Assembly (NCBI RefSeq): GCF_900111565.1
Contig: NZ_FOIK01000002.1
Span: 744,001 to 808,000 of the forward strand
Length of the DNA: 64,000 bases
Direction of reading: 5' to 3'
DNA from: Paenibacillus sp. NFR01
Lineage (GTDB): Bacteria; Bacillota; Bacilli; Paenibacillales; Paenibacillaceae
Position 1 is the stretch's first letter. Each line of letters begins with the position of its first letter. The translations under genes were made by a program, and so were the position numbers. The notes below the pieces were generated by a model. The model saw only the letters and a program-made list of their open reading frames with translations. It was not told the DNA's origin and did no database searches. Shown piece by piece: positions 52,953 to 61,467 of this stretch.

Positions 52953-53849
52953 ATGGACCGTACATCCCAGCGCCAACTCCGCGAGGACCGGGTCCACGGC
53001 GACAGCATGTTCCCCGCGGCCGCTTACTGGATCGAACTCCCCGCCGGCGCCCCCGTTCTGGACACCCACTGGCATGAGGAAGCCGAGTTCTTCCTGCTGC
53101 TCGAGGGGGAGATCCTGTTCCAGGTCGACACCGAATATTTTCCGCTCAAAGCCGGCGAAGCCGTCTTTATCGAATCCGGCGACATCCATGCCGCATATGC
53201 GCTTAAGGAGACGCCGTGCCGGTTCAGCGCACTCGTCTTCCATCCCGATCTTTTGGCCAGCGCCCAATACGACGCCATTCAGCAGTCGGTCATTCTGCCG
53301 CTGCAGGAGAAACGCCAAAGCTTCCCCCGCCATCTGACTTTCGCCGTGCCCTGGCAAGGCGAACTGATCGGGCATCTGGAGCGGATGCTTGTTGCCTATG
53401 CCGACGGCAAGCCAGGCTATGAAGCTTATATCAAGGGCAGCTTGCTTATTATGCTCTCCTTGATCGCAATTGATCAGCGCGCGGTCAACCGCAGCGCCTC
53501 GGACAGCGCCGATACCACCAAAATCAACCGGCTCAAAAAGGTCATCGAATATATCCAGAACAACTACCAGGAGCCGATCCGCACCCGCGACCTGTCGGAG
53601 CTCATTCCGATGAGCGAAGGCCAGTTCTGCCGGTTCTTCAAGGCGATGACCCGCAAAACGCCGGTGGATTATATCAACTCCTACCGTATCCGCCAAGCCG
53701 CCGACCTGCTGCAGCAGAGCGAACGCAAAATCTCCGACATCGCGCTTGAGGTCGGCTTTGACAATGTCAGCTACTTCATCAAAGTGTTCCGCAAGCTGAT
53801 GAAATGCTCGCCGTCGGAATTCCGCAAGGAAGAGCGGCGGGGCGTGTAG
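52953..53849 (+). CDS. AraC-family regulator with cupin sensor
   Basis: About 298 residues from the ATG at 52953 (GGAGGG 8 bases upstream). Cupin sensor (DTHWHEEAEFFLLLEGEILF, KAGEAVFIESGDIHAAYAL) and C-terminal helix-turn-helix pair (LSELIPMSEGQFCRFFKAMT, IALEVGFDNVSYFIKVFRKL). Divergent from the GH31 gene, 130 bases apart, and likely its regulator. The shared region has two TAATATTT repeats (about 52873 and 52891) that could be its binding sites. Confidence 0.9.
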   Translation: MDRTSQRQLREDRVHGDSMFPAAAYWIELPAGAPVLDTHWHEEAEFFLLLEGEILFQVDTEYFPLKAGEAVFIESGDIHAAYALKETPCRFSALVFHPDLLASAQYDAIQQSVILPLQEKRQSFPRHLTFAVPWQGELIGHLERMLVAYADGKPGYEAYIKGSLLIMLSLIAIDQRAVNRSASDSADTTKINRLKKVIEYIQNNYQEPIRTRDLSELIPMSEGQFCRFFKAMTRKTPVDYINSYRIRQAADLLQQSERKISDIALEVGFDNVSYFIKVFRKLMKCSPSEFRKEERRGV

Positions 53850-53929
53850 ATTAGCCGTAAAAATACAATGCGGCAGATTTTATGCTAATCGCATAAAGCA
53901 GGAGACCGGCAGCTAAGTTCGGCACCCGG

Positions 53930-54117
53930 CTTCATTGTATTTTATACAACGGATTAGGCAAAAACACGCCAATGATTTGATTCCGTTGTATTTTGTGAAG
54001 CGGATTTTCAGTTTTGAGCCATTTTATGGCATTTCCTCAGAATCCATTGTACAAAATACAACAGATTTGAGTTTTACGGCAGAATCAGGCCAATCCGTTG
54101 TACTAAATACAATGAAG
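53930..54117 (+). repeat. Four-palindrome dispersed repeat, copy B
   Basis: Four palindromes of the type AATCCGTTGTACNAAATACAAYGGAT are centred near 53942, 53992, 54053 and 54105 (spacing 50, 61, 52). The linker GGATTAGGCAAAAACACGCC matches the reverse complement of copy A (GGATTAGCTTAAAAATCGCC) at the same length. No gene; the frame over it is repeat-derived. Confidence 0.8.
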
Positions 54118-54187
54118 GCTACGCGTGGTGGGGCGGTGCCAAGTCTGTGGCGGACTTACCAGAACCCGCCACTATAGCTCCAGGACG

Positions 54188-54226
54188 CAAAAAAGCGCCC
54201 CCGCCATCTTCCCGGCGGGGGCGCTT
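54188..54226 (-). terminator. Intrinsic terminator of the radical SAM gene
   Basis: AAGCGCCCCCGCC pairs with GGCGGGGGCGCTT; on the minus strand it is followed by TTTTTTGCG. It lies 10 bases past the radical SAM stop codon. Confidence 0.88.
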
Positions 54227-54236
54227 CCCATGCGCT

Positions 54237-55112
54237 TCAGGTCCCGAAGCGCTGTCTATAACCGCATTTGCGGCACAGCTCCTCCACCGCCTCGCGGCGG
54301 GAGAAGCCGTAATAAATGCGGTTGGCCCGTTCGCCCTCGACAATCTCGGCGAACGGCTTCTCGTGCACGTTGCCGAGGCCGATGACGCCCTCGCCGTCGA
54401 GACAGCACGGGACCACCGTGCCGTCCACCAGCACTGCCGCCTGGCTGCGCAAGGCGTGGCAGAACCCCTTGCCGTCATCCTCCGGCTCGGTTAAGGCAGG
54501 CCATCTGAACTCGTGGTCCTGGTTCAGATAGATGCGCGGCGCGATTTTGACGCCGCTCCCCGGCTGCACCTTCTCTTCGATCCGGTAATCCAGGCCGAAG
54601 GCCTCTTCCAGCATCGCCAGCGTCTCGCGGTTGCGCTGGCGCACCGCATTCGTAATATTGTCTTCCGTCAGGTTCCACAGCCGGAAAGAAACCAGCACGC
54701 CGGCCGCGGAGACCTCACGCGCAAACGAGATGATCTCCGCGAGATACTTTTCGCGGTTCTCGGAGCCTTCATGCCCGTCGAAGCTGTGCAGCGAGAAGTT
54801 CATCTGCCGCAGCGCCGGTTTGCCGAGCAGCTTCGGCCCCGCTTTGCGAATCAAGGTCCCGTTCGTCGTGATGTTGACCTTAAAGCCTTTGGCATGCGCC
54901 GCGTCCAGCAGCACGTCAACCTTCGGATGCAGCAGCGGCTCGCCTTTGACATGGAGATAAATGTGGTTCGTATGCGGCCTGATCTCGTCCAGAATATGGT
55001 CAAACGTTTCGGGTTTCATGAAATTTTTGGTCCGCGCTGTCGGCGGACAAAAGCTGCAGGCGAGGTTGCAGACGCTTGTAATCTCGATGTACACCTTTTT
55101 AAATGTTTTCAA
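54237..55112 (-). CDS. Radical SAM/SPASM-domain protein
   Basis: 291 residues. Radical-SAM cluster motif CNLACSFC (Cys15, Cys19, Cys22) right at the N-terminus after KVYIEITSV, GEP-type motif in LHVKGEPLLHPKV, NITTNGTLI. The C-terminal part is a SPASM/twitch-like region with CHALRSQ, VPCCLDGEG and CRKCGYRQRF, which would bind an auxiliary iron-sulfur cluster. The family includes peptide-modifying and anaerobic sulfatase-maturing enzymes; no precursor peptide or sulfatase is adjacent. Function unknown. Confidence 0.88.
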   Translation of the reverse strand: MKTFKKVYIEITSVCNLACSFCPPTARTKNFMKPETFDHILDEIRPHTNHIYLHVKGEPLLHPKVDVLLDAAHAKGFKVNITTNGTLIRKAGPKLLGKPALRQMNFSLHSFDGHEGSENREKYLAEIISFAREVSAAGVLVSFRLWNLTEDNITNAVRQRNRETLAMLEEAFGLDYRIEEKVQPGSGVKIAPRIYLNQDHEFRWPALTEPEDDGKGFCHALRSQAAVLVDGTVVPCCLDGEGVIGLGNVHEKPFAEIVEGERANRIYYGFSRREAVEELCRKCGYRQRFGT

Positions 55113-55141
55113 GTGCTGCCCCCCTTTGCATAATACCTTCT

Positions 55142-56131
55142 TTATTGTAAATCCGAAGCATACCGCAGGCCGATCTGCCGGCGCGCTTCCTCCATGACTT
55201 CGGCCACCGCCAGGGAATTGGCATGACTGTTGATGCCGCTTTCCCGCTGGCCGTTTTTCAGCAGATCGATAAACTCCTCCACCTCATAATACATGGACTC
55301 GTATACCTGCGGCAGCGTCAGCTCCTCGGAGGATCCGTCGCGGTACTGGATGCGAACCTGATACGGCTGATTAATTTTATCGATGACCATCGTTGCGTTT
55401 TCGCCCTGGATTTCTGCCGGAAGATACGAATCGGTCATTTTGGAGTGCATCACAACCGCATCCATATCCTTATATTTCATGACCATGCTGCCTTCGCCGT
55501 CGACGCCGGAAGCGAGCATCACGCCTGTGGCCTTGACCTGTTCCGGCTTGCCGAACAACACGACCATCGGGTACAGGCAGTAAATGCCGAGATCCATCAG
55601 CGAGCCGTTCGAAAATTCCGGATTAAAGGCGTTCAGCACCGTTCCCTGACGGTAGGCATCGTACCGCGAAGAGTATTGGCAATAGCTGGCGAAATAGCGA
55701 CGTACCTGGCCCAGCTTGTACAGATTGTCGCGGATGACGCCGAAATTCGGCATCACCGTCGATTTCATCGCTTCCATGAAAAGCACATCGTTGCGTTGGG
55801 CCGCTTCGATCATAGCCTGAATTTCCGCGCTGTTGGAGGCCGCCGGTTTTTCGCACAGCACATGCTTGCCGTGGTTCATACAGACGATGGCCTGCTCCGC
55901 ATGTTTGGAATTGGGGCTGGCGATATACACCGCATCCACTTCGGGGCTTTGCACCATTTCTTCCAGACTCGTATAAATGGCCGCGCCCGCATATTTGGCG
56001 GCAAACGCCCGGCCCTTCTCCTCGGTGCGGGAATAAACGGCGGTAAGAATAAACTCCTCGTTCTCCAACCCGGCTTGCACAAAGCGGTCCGTAATCCAGT
56101 TGGTGCCGATAACCCCGAAACGAATTGTCAT
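55142..56131 (-). CDS. Gfo/Idh/MocA-family oxidoreductase
   Basis: 329 residues from the ATG at 56131 (MTIRFGVIGTNWITDRFV). Rossmann domain, AVYIASPNSKHAEQAIV, the family motif VLCEKPAASNSAE and the C-terminal sheet region (GSLMDLGIYCLYPMVV). It is a different paralogue from the one at 29575. NAD(P)-dependent, substrate unknown. Monocistronic between the radical SAM gene and thrC. Confidence 0.88.
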   Translation of the reverse strand: MTIRFGVIGTNWITDRFVQAGLENEEFILTAVYSRTEEKGRAFAAKYAGAAIYTSLEEMVQSPEVDAVYIASPNSKHAEQAIVCMNHGKHVLCEKPAASNSAEIQAMIEAAQRNDVLFMEAMKSTVMPNFGVIRDNLYKLGQVRRYFASYCQYSSRYDAYRQGTVLNAFNPEFSNGSLMDLGIYCLYPMVVLFGKPEQVKATGVMLASGVDGEGSMVMKYKDMDAVVMHSKMTDSYLPAEIQGENATMVIDKINQPYQVRIQYRDGSSEELTLPQVYESMYYEVEEFIDLLKNGQRESGINSHANSLAVAEVMEEARRQIGLRYASDLQ

Positions 56132-56271
56132 GATGATCCCGTCCTTTTTGATGTTCTTTTCACTACCCAAGTCCAATTCACCTAAAAGCTATTTTCGCAT
56201 TCCTCAGGGAGAAATGTCTACTTTTTCGACGGATTTCGCTAAAATTCCAGCAAGAACGGTTTGGCGGACGC

Positions 56272-56306
56272 AAAAATGACGGGCAAACCGCAAGGCTTGC
56301 ACGTCA
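56272..56306 (-). terminator. Intrinsic terminator after thrC
   Basis: On the minus strand TGACG(T)GCAA pairs with TTGC(C)CGTCA and is followed by TTTTTGCG, 25 bases past the threonine synthase stop. Confidence 0.7.
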
Positions 56307-56331
56307 TGGATGGTTATAAACCGCGAATCGG

Positions 56332-57726
56332 CTATTTCGCTTCGTAGAATCCGACCAGTTCCCGCGTAATCGTCGGCTTGTCGTTCACCACAAGCGTCAT
56401 ATGCTGCGGCAAGGAGGACAATGAGGCAATTTCCGCCGGGAAGGTCTGCTGGATGCCAGTCAGCGAGATGGCTTCGTCGAACTTGGCCGGATGCGCCGTA
56501 GCAAAGGTAATGCCGATCTCATCCTGACCGCTGAAGGCTTCATAGGCAGCGATACCGCAGGCCGTATGCGGGTCGAGCAGATAGCCGTAGGTCTGATTGT
56601 ATTTGCTGATGATCTCCAGGCATGGGCCGTTTTTGACGCCAAGCGCGGAGAAATCCTGCTGCACCTGGGCCAGCAGCTCGCCCGAGACTGTGATTTTCCC
56701 CTCGGACTGCAGTTTGGCCATGTACTCGGACAGCTTCACTGCATCCTCGCCCAGCAGATAATACAGATACCGCTCGAAATTGCTGGCCACCTGGATATCC
56801 ATCGACGGGCTGTGGGTGCTCGTGAATTCGCCCGGCTTGTACTCTCCAGTCGACACGAAGCGTTCCAGAATGTTGTTTTCGTTGGTGGCGATGATCAGCT
56901 TGTTGATCGGCAGGCCCATCTTTTTGGCCAGGAAGCCGGAGAATATATTGCCGAAGTTGCCGGATGGCACGCTGATATTGATCTTGCGGCCCCCGCTGTT
57001 CTCTACATGCAGGTAGGCGTAGAAATAATAAACGGTTTGCGCCAGGATGCGCACAAAGTTAATCGAGTTGATCGCCCGCAGATGGTACCGTCCCTTGAAC
57101 TCCAGGTCGGCAAACAATTCCTTAATCACTTTCTGGCAGTCGTCGAAATTGCCTTCCACGGACAGATTAAGCACATTGCTGTCATCGACGGTCGTCATTT
57201 GCAGCTCCTGAACCTTGCTGACCTTGCCGTGCGGATGCAGGATACAGATTTTGATGCCTTCCTTGCCGCGCACGCCCGCAATGGCCGCCGCTCCGGTATC
57301 GCCGGAGGTTGCGCCGAGAATATGGATGATTTCGCCCCGCACGCGGGCAATATAGGAATACAGCTCGCCCATGAACTGCAGCGCCACGTCTTTGAACGCA
57401 AAGGTCGGACCATGGAACAGCTCCAGCACGTACAGCGAGTCGTTGACTTGATGCAGCGGCGTCACTTCCGGCGCACGGAAGTTACCGTAGCTGGCATCCA
57501 CCATCTTTTTCAGATCGTCGTAAGGGATCTCGTCGTTGGTATAGTAGGAGAAGATCTCAAGAAACAGCTCCTGAAAGCTCAGGCTCTTCCATTTCTCCAG
57601 CGTCTCCTCCGAAACCGTCGGTATTTGAAAAGGAACCATCAAGCCGCCGTCGTCCGCCAGTCCCATCAGAACCGTGTCGATAAAACCGCGCGCCTCCACT
57701 TTGCCTCTAGTGCTGATATACTCCAT
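56332..57726 (-). CDS. thrC: Threonine synthase (long form)
   Basis: About 464 residues from the ATG at 57726; an ATG at 57738 lies directly against the GGGAGG and is unlikely. It converts O-phospho-L-homoserine to threonine using PLP. The PLP Lys is in LFHGPTFAFKDVALQF, the N-terminus YISTRGKVEARGFIDTVLMG is typical, and GATSGDTGAAAIAG binds the cofactor phosphate. This is the long type found in E. coli and yeast, not the 350-residue type of B. subtilis. It stands alone, with no hom or thrB beside it. Confidence 0.95.
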   Translation of the reverse strand: MEYISTRGKVEARGFIDTVLMGLADDGGLMVPFQIPTVSEETLEKWKSLSFQELFLEIFSYYTNDEIPYDDLKKMVDASYGNFRAPEVTPLHQVNDSLYVLELFHGPTFAFKDVALQFMGELYSYIARVRGEIIHILGATSGDTGAAAIAGVRGKEGIKICILHPHGKVSKVQELQMTTVDDSNVLNLSVEGNFDDCQKVIKELFADLEFKGRYHLRAINSINFVRILAQTVYYFYAYLHVENSGGRKINISVPSGNFGNIFSGFLAKKMGLPINKLIIATNENNILERFVSTGEYKPGEFTSTHSPSMDIQVASNFERYLYYLLGEDAVKLSEYMAKLQSEGKITVSGELLAQVQQDFSALGVKNGPCLEIISKYNQTYGYLLDPHTACGIAAYEAFSGQDEIGITFATAHPAKFDEAISLTGIQQTFPAEIASLSSLPQHMTLVVNDKPTITRELVGFYEAK

Positions 57727-57795
57727 TACCTGCCTCATCCTCCCTGAACCCCTCTTGAGAATTGTCTCTATAACCGAATCGCAAAACGTAAGCTC

Positions 57796-57823
57796 ATTCT
57801 ATATTAACACGTTTAAGCGTTAA
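57796..57823 (-). promoter_or_regulatory. Probable thrC promoter
   Basis: On the minus strand TTAACG (57818-57823), 16 bases and TAGAAT (57796-57801). The same stretch holds the imperfect inverted repeat TTAACgcttaaacgtGTTAA, a possible operator. Confidence 0.5.
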
Positions 57824-57902
57824 AGTCCGTTACTTCTCCTTGGATTCTAATTAAATTGAACTGAGAATTTCCGAGTATTCGGCCAGTTACAACTACGGTG
57901 AG

Positions 57903-58010
57903 TGTTTGGACTTCCGGCCGCTGTTGTTTCCAGATTTCCTGATTATACCGCTTTTCGCGGTTCAAATCCGGAAACAAAGGCGATCGCTATCGCTCCTACA
58001 GTTCCAAACA
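57903..58010. repeat. Dispersed nested-hairpin repeat, copy 2 (upstream of thrC)
   Basis: TGTTTGGACTTCCGGCCGCT at the left and AGTTCCAAACA at the right; TTGTTTCCAGATTT (57924-57937) pairs with AAATCCGGAAACAA (57964-57977) around ACCGC-TTTTC-GCGGT; then hairpin GCGAT-CGCT-ATCGC (57980-57993). It is shorter than copy 1, which has an extra hairpin. No gene. Confidence 0.8.
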
Positions 58011-58060
58011 TCCCCTCCGCTGCTCCTTACCTATACTCAAACTTTCCAGTTCAATTTCCG

Positions 58061-58555
58061 TTATTTCTTCTGCAGCTCGCGCCAGACGGTTTTGTTGCTG
58101 TATTTCTTCTCGATGCTGACATCCTGGCCGAACCAGGCGGGCGGCACGAAGCTTTGCGCATCCTCCAAGGAGTCAAACTCCACCTCCAGCACCGAAAGCT
58201 GCAGCTGGCTGTAAAAATCCATCTCGATCGTAATCCCGTTCCAAACGGCCGTTACCCGTTCCTTGACCAGCGCAATCTTCTGCACCGCATCGATCATCTG
58301 CTGGTACAGCCCTGCCGAGATCTCATATTCGATCTCCTTGCGGCTGATGCCCAGCCCGTCCTTGAACGTATGCGTAAACGTAACCTCTCCCGTATCGAGG
58401 TCGGTGATTTTGCGGACGCGCAGCTCCTGCCCTTCTTCAATGGCCAGATACGTCTGGTCGATGCTGTGCCGGGTCAGCACCTGAATCTGCCCTTGTCCGA
58501 TCAAATCCGCCGGATATTCCGGCAGCAGAAATTTGCGTTCGATTTCCATGCCCAT
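58061..58555 (-). CDS. CYTH-domain protein
   Basis: 164 residues from the ATG at 58555 (AAGGAGAG upstream). The triphosphate-tunnel signature ExExK is EIERKFL at the N-terminus, followed by alternating charged beta strands (QELRVRKITDLD, RKEIEYEI, VEFDSLEDAQ). The family includes thiamine-triphosphatase, inorganic triphosphatase and class IV adenylate cyclase; short bacterial forms are mostly triphosphatases. Cytosolic, monocistronic. Confidence 0.87.
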   Translation of the reverse strand: MGMEIERKFLLPEYPADLIGQGQIQVLTRHSIDQTYLAIEEGQELRVRKITDLDTGEVTFTHTFKDGLGISRKEIEYEISAGLYQQMIDAVQKIALVKERVTAVWNGITIEMDFYSQLQLSVLEVEFDSLEDAQSFVPPAWFGQDVSIEKKYSNKTVWRELQKK

Positions 58556-58650
58556 CGTTGTCTCTCTCCTTCGGAATGCCACTGCGATATATTATTTATC
58601 ATCATAGGTTCGGGTAACCGTCAAGTCAATCCAAAACCCTTTATTAGATG

Positions 58651-58704
58651 AAAAAAAAGCATGCGGCCGCTCCGGCGCCAAAGAAGCGCGGAGAGCCGCA
58701 TGCT
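58651..58704 (-). terminator. Terminator of the beta-mannosidase gene
   Basis: On the minus strand AGCATGCGGC pairs with GCCGCATGCT with further inner pairing, followed by eight T. It lies about 32 bases past the GH2 stop. Confidence 0.85.
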
Positions 58705-58736
58705 GGCCGCGCGTGGCGCGGAAAGGCTGCGTTTCG

Positions 58737-61277
58737 TTATTCGATATAGTCGGCCATCGAAGAGACGGCAAGCCCCTTCGGCGCAGCCGGAACAAAGTGC
58801 TGCTCCCCGCCGCTGCGGAGCAGGAAGGATACCGTCTTCGGCTGTCCCGGAAGTAGGTCGAAGAAATTGTCGCTGAAAATGCCTTCGTCCTCGGCCGTCA
58901 GATAGACGCCGCGGGCCAGCACATTGCTGCTGACGGTGTATTTGAGGCCGCCGCTGCCCGGAACCTCCTGAATCGTCAGCTCAGGCGTAGCGAGACGGAT
59001 CTCTTTGGGCGCTGCGAAATAGTGCAGCTTGCGGGCCAGCTCTTCCCCGCCCTGCTCCAGCGTTGCCACGAGCACCGCTTGATCAACCGCCGTGCTGCCC
59101 AGAAGCTCGGCTGCCGAAATCGAGAAGACCACTGCTGCGGAATCCGCTGCCAGCATCACCGGCTGTGCGATTGCCTTGAGCAATTCGCCGCCGAAGCTGT
59201 ACAAGCCGAGCTTCAGCTCCGCTTCCACCGGCTTGCGCAGGTCGGACACGGCATGAACATGAATATTCTCGCCGTCCGTGCCGTCGATGGAGAGCAGAAG
59301 ATCGCGGAAGCTTTCTTTTACCGTATACTGAAGCGCCTTCCAGCGTCCGTAATAATCCATGCCCGCCCAGGAAGCGACCGGCCAGCAGTCGTTCATCTGC
59401 CAGTACAGCGTACCCATGCAATACGGCTTGTTTCTCCGGTGGCTTTCAATCGCCATGCGGATGGCATCCGCCTGCAGAATATGGCTCATGTACAGGAACG
59501 AAGGGAAATTCTTCGGCTTCGGCAAATAGATGTCCATATATTCCTTGATCAGCAGGTTGCCGCGTCCGTTCTTCTGATGCGCCAGCATCACCTTCGACTC
59601 CAGCTCCATGTCGGCATCCTCGGCATAACTCAGCACCGATTTCAGTTCCGGGAACGACTGGAAGCCGTATTCGCTCATGAAGCGGCCGACCTTGACGTTG
59701 TAATTCTCGAAAGGCTCGATGGCATGCCAGACGCCCCAATAATGGATGTCGCCTTCTCCCGTAATGCCGGTCGCATGCTGGTTAATGTCGCCGGTAACGC
59801 CGCGCATCGGGGAGGACGGCCAGTAAGCGATGTCTGCGTGCAGCTCTGCCACGGCCTTAGGCAGGATGACATGAAAAATCTCCTGATAGTCGCTCCACAG
59901 CTTCTCGCGGAGTTCGCTGCTGAAGTTCCGCTTCCAGCCCCAGCCCGCATCCTCCTCGTAATGCGACCAGGCCGAATCGATTTCGTTGTTGCCGCACCAC
60001 AGGGCAATCGACGGATGATTGCGGAGTCTGCGCACATTGTATTCCGCCTCCAGACGCACGCTCTCCAGGAATTCCGCATCACCCGGATACATGCTGCAGG
60101 CAAACATGAAGTCCTGCCAGACGAGCAGGCCATATTCATCGCACAGCCGGTAGAAGACTTCTTCTTCATAGAAGCCGCCGCCCCAGACCCGCAGCATATT
60201 CATGCCGGAGAGGGCTGCCGATTCGATTTCATGGCGGTAGCGTTCTTCCGTTACTTCCGTGATGAAGCTGTCGTTTGGTATGTGATTGGCGCCTTTGGCG
60301 AAGACCGGAACGCCGTTCACTTCAAAATAAAAGCTCGTGCCGCGCGCGTCGGGCTTGCGGATCAGCTTGATCTCCCGCAGGCCGGTCGTCACGTTTGCTT
60401 CGGTAACCACCGTCTCCTGCGCGAGCAGCGCCGCACTGAATTCGTACAGCTCGGGTTCGCCCAGTCCCCGGCACCACCACAACCGCGGCTGGTCGATGAC
60501 CAGATCCAGCTCCACGGTCTGCTTGCCCGGCTGCAGCGATACGGCGCGCGTCCACTCCTGCCCGTCCGCGGTAATCCGCAGCGTGCCCTCCCAGGCTTCC
60601 GGCGCGTCGATTTCCGCCACCGCGGTCAGTCGCGCCGCTTGTGCCTTCACTTCGTTCTGGCGAATGTACAGGTCGCTGATCTCTGCCGCTTCGCGGCCCT
60701 TCAGTACCGCTTCACGCCAGATACCTGCGGTCAGGAATCTCGGACCCCAGTCCCAGCCGTAATGATAAGGCGCTTTGCGCGCGAACACGCTGATCTGCTG
60801 CCCCTCAAGACCGCCCAGCTCCGATTGGTCGTTCGGTGCCGGCAGGGCATAGCCAAGCTGCTCCAGCTTCGGCAGATCCTCGTTCACCGGCGAGCGGAAC
60901 TTCACGAGAATTTCGTTCGGGCCGGCTTTAATCAGTCCTTTGACGTCCACCGTCCAGGCGCGAAACATGTTATCCGCGGCCAGCGCATGAACACCGTTGA
61001 CGAACACGTCGGCATACGTATCCAGGCCGTCAAATTGAAGCTCCGCCACCGGAAGCTGCAGCCATTCCTCGCCGAGCTCAAGCGTCGTGCGGTATTCCCA
61101 GTCCAGTTTATCGATCCATTGCAAATCATGTTCGTTCGTTCCATAGAACGGTTCGGTAATTTTACCGTTTGCAAGCAAATCGGTATGCACTGTGCCCGGC
61201 ACTTTGGCCGGCAGCCATTCATGTTCCAGGCAGGCTTTAAACTGCCAATCCGCTAATACCAGATGTTTCTGCTTCAT
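58737..61277 (-). CDS. GH2 beta-mannosidase
   Basis: 846 residues, cytosolic. GH2 layout with N-terminal sugar-binding beta-sandwich (WLPAKVPGTVHTDLLANG, typical of mannosidases), an immunoglobulin-like domain, and TIM barrel with acid/base Glu in WCGNNEIDSAW and nucleophile Glu in RFMSEYGFQSFPE. It removes non-reducing beta-mannose from manno-oligosaccharides. The ribosome site is AGGAGGG. Divergent from the spermidine-synthase-like gene. Fits the hemicellulose genes around it. Confidence 0.94.
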   Translation of the reverse strand: MKQKHLVLADWQFKACLEHEWLPAKVPGTVHTDLLANGKITEPFYGTNEHDLQWIDKLDWEYRTTLELGEEWLQLPVAELQFDGLDTYADVFVNGVHALAADNMFRAWTVDVKGLIKAGPNEILVKFRSPVNEDLPKLEQLGYALPAPNDQSELGGLEGQQISVFARKAPYHYGWDWGPRFLTAGIWREAVLKGREAAEISDLYIRQNEVKAQAARLTAVAEIDAPEAWEGTLRITADGQEWTRAVSLQPGKQTVELDLVIDQPRLWWCRGLGEPELYEFSAALLAQETVVTEANVTTGLREIKLIRKPDARGTSFYFEVNGVPVFAKGANHIPNDSFITEVTEERYRHEIESAALSGMNMLRVWGGGFYEEEVFYRLCDEYGLLVWQDFMFACSMYPGDAEFLESVRLEAEYNVRRLRNHPSIALWCGNNEIDSAWSHYEEDAGWGWKRNFSSELREKLWSDYQEIFHVILPKAVAELHADIAYWPSSPMRGVTGDINQHATGITGEGDIHYWGVWHAIEPFENYNVKVGRFMSEYGFQSFPELKSVLSYAEDADMELESKVMLAHQKNGRGNLLIKEYMDIYLPKPKNFPSFLYMSHILQADAIRMAIESHRRNKPYCMGTLYWQMNDCWPVASWAGMDYYGRWKALQYTVKESFRDLLLSIDGTDGENIHVHAVSDLRKPVEAELKLGLYSFGGELLKAIAQPVMLAADSAAVVFSISAAELLGSTAVDQAVLVATLEQGGEELARKLHYFAAPKEIRLATPELTIQEVPGSGGLKYTVSSNVLARGVYLTAEDEGIFSDNFFDLLPGQPKTVSFLLRSGGEQHFVPAAPKGLAVSSMADYIE

Positions 61278-61327
61278 AAGTCCCTCCTGCTACTCTATCG
61301 CTTGGAATGAATAAAAAACGTTATTTT

Positions 61328-61347
61328 TGTTATCAAAATGTTATCAC
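61328..61347. promoter_or_regulatory. Direct repeats in the GH2 divergent promoter region
   Basis: TGTTATCA occurs twice at 11-base spacing (61328 and 61339), with a third GTTAT at 61320, about 50 bases upstream of the GH2 start codon. One-turn spacing suggests a repressor or activator site. Confidence 0.35.
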
Positions 61348-61467
61348 CATCCCATTATAATTGCATAACGAAAACAAATAAAGCAGAAATCTTCGCTTCC
61401 GCCAAGAAAACATTGCGGTTTCGCCAAGAATCCGCCACTATTGGAACAGATGAAAGGAGACTTGACC

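Noticed and set aside
53935..54177. 80-codon plus-strand frame beside the radical SAM gene, as a possible modified-peptide precursor
   Set aside because: It is a translation of the four-palindrome repeat: its repeated YFIQRI/YFVKRI segments come from the palindromes. It has no ribosome site or leader-core pattern.
57739..57900. T-box leader upstream of threonine synthase
   Set aside because: No AGGGTGGNACCGCG-type T-box sequence or terminator is present in the leader.
59022..61256. 744-codon plus-strand frame antisense to the beta-mannosidase gene
   Set aside because: Codon-bias shadow of a GH2 enzyme with clear catalytic motifs; no ribosome site or family signature.
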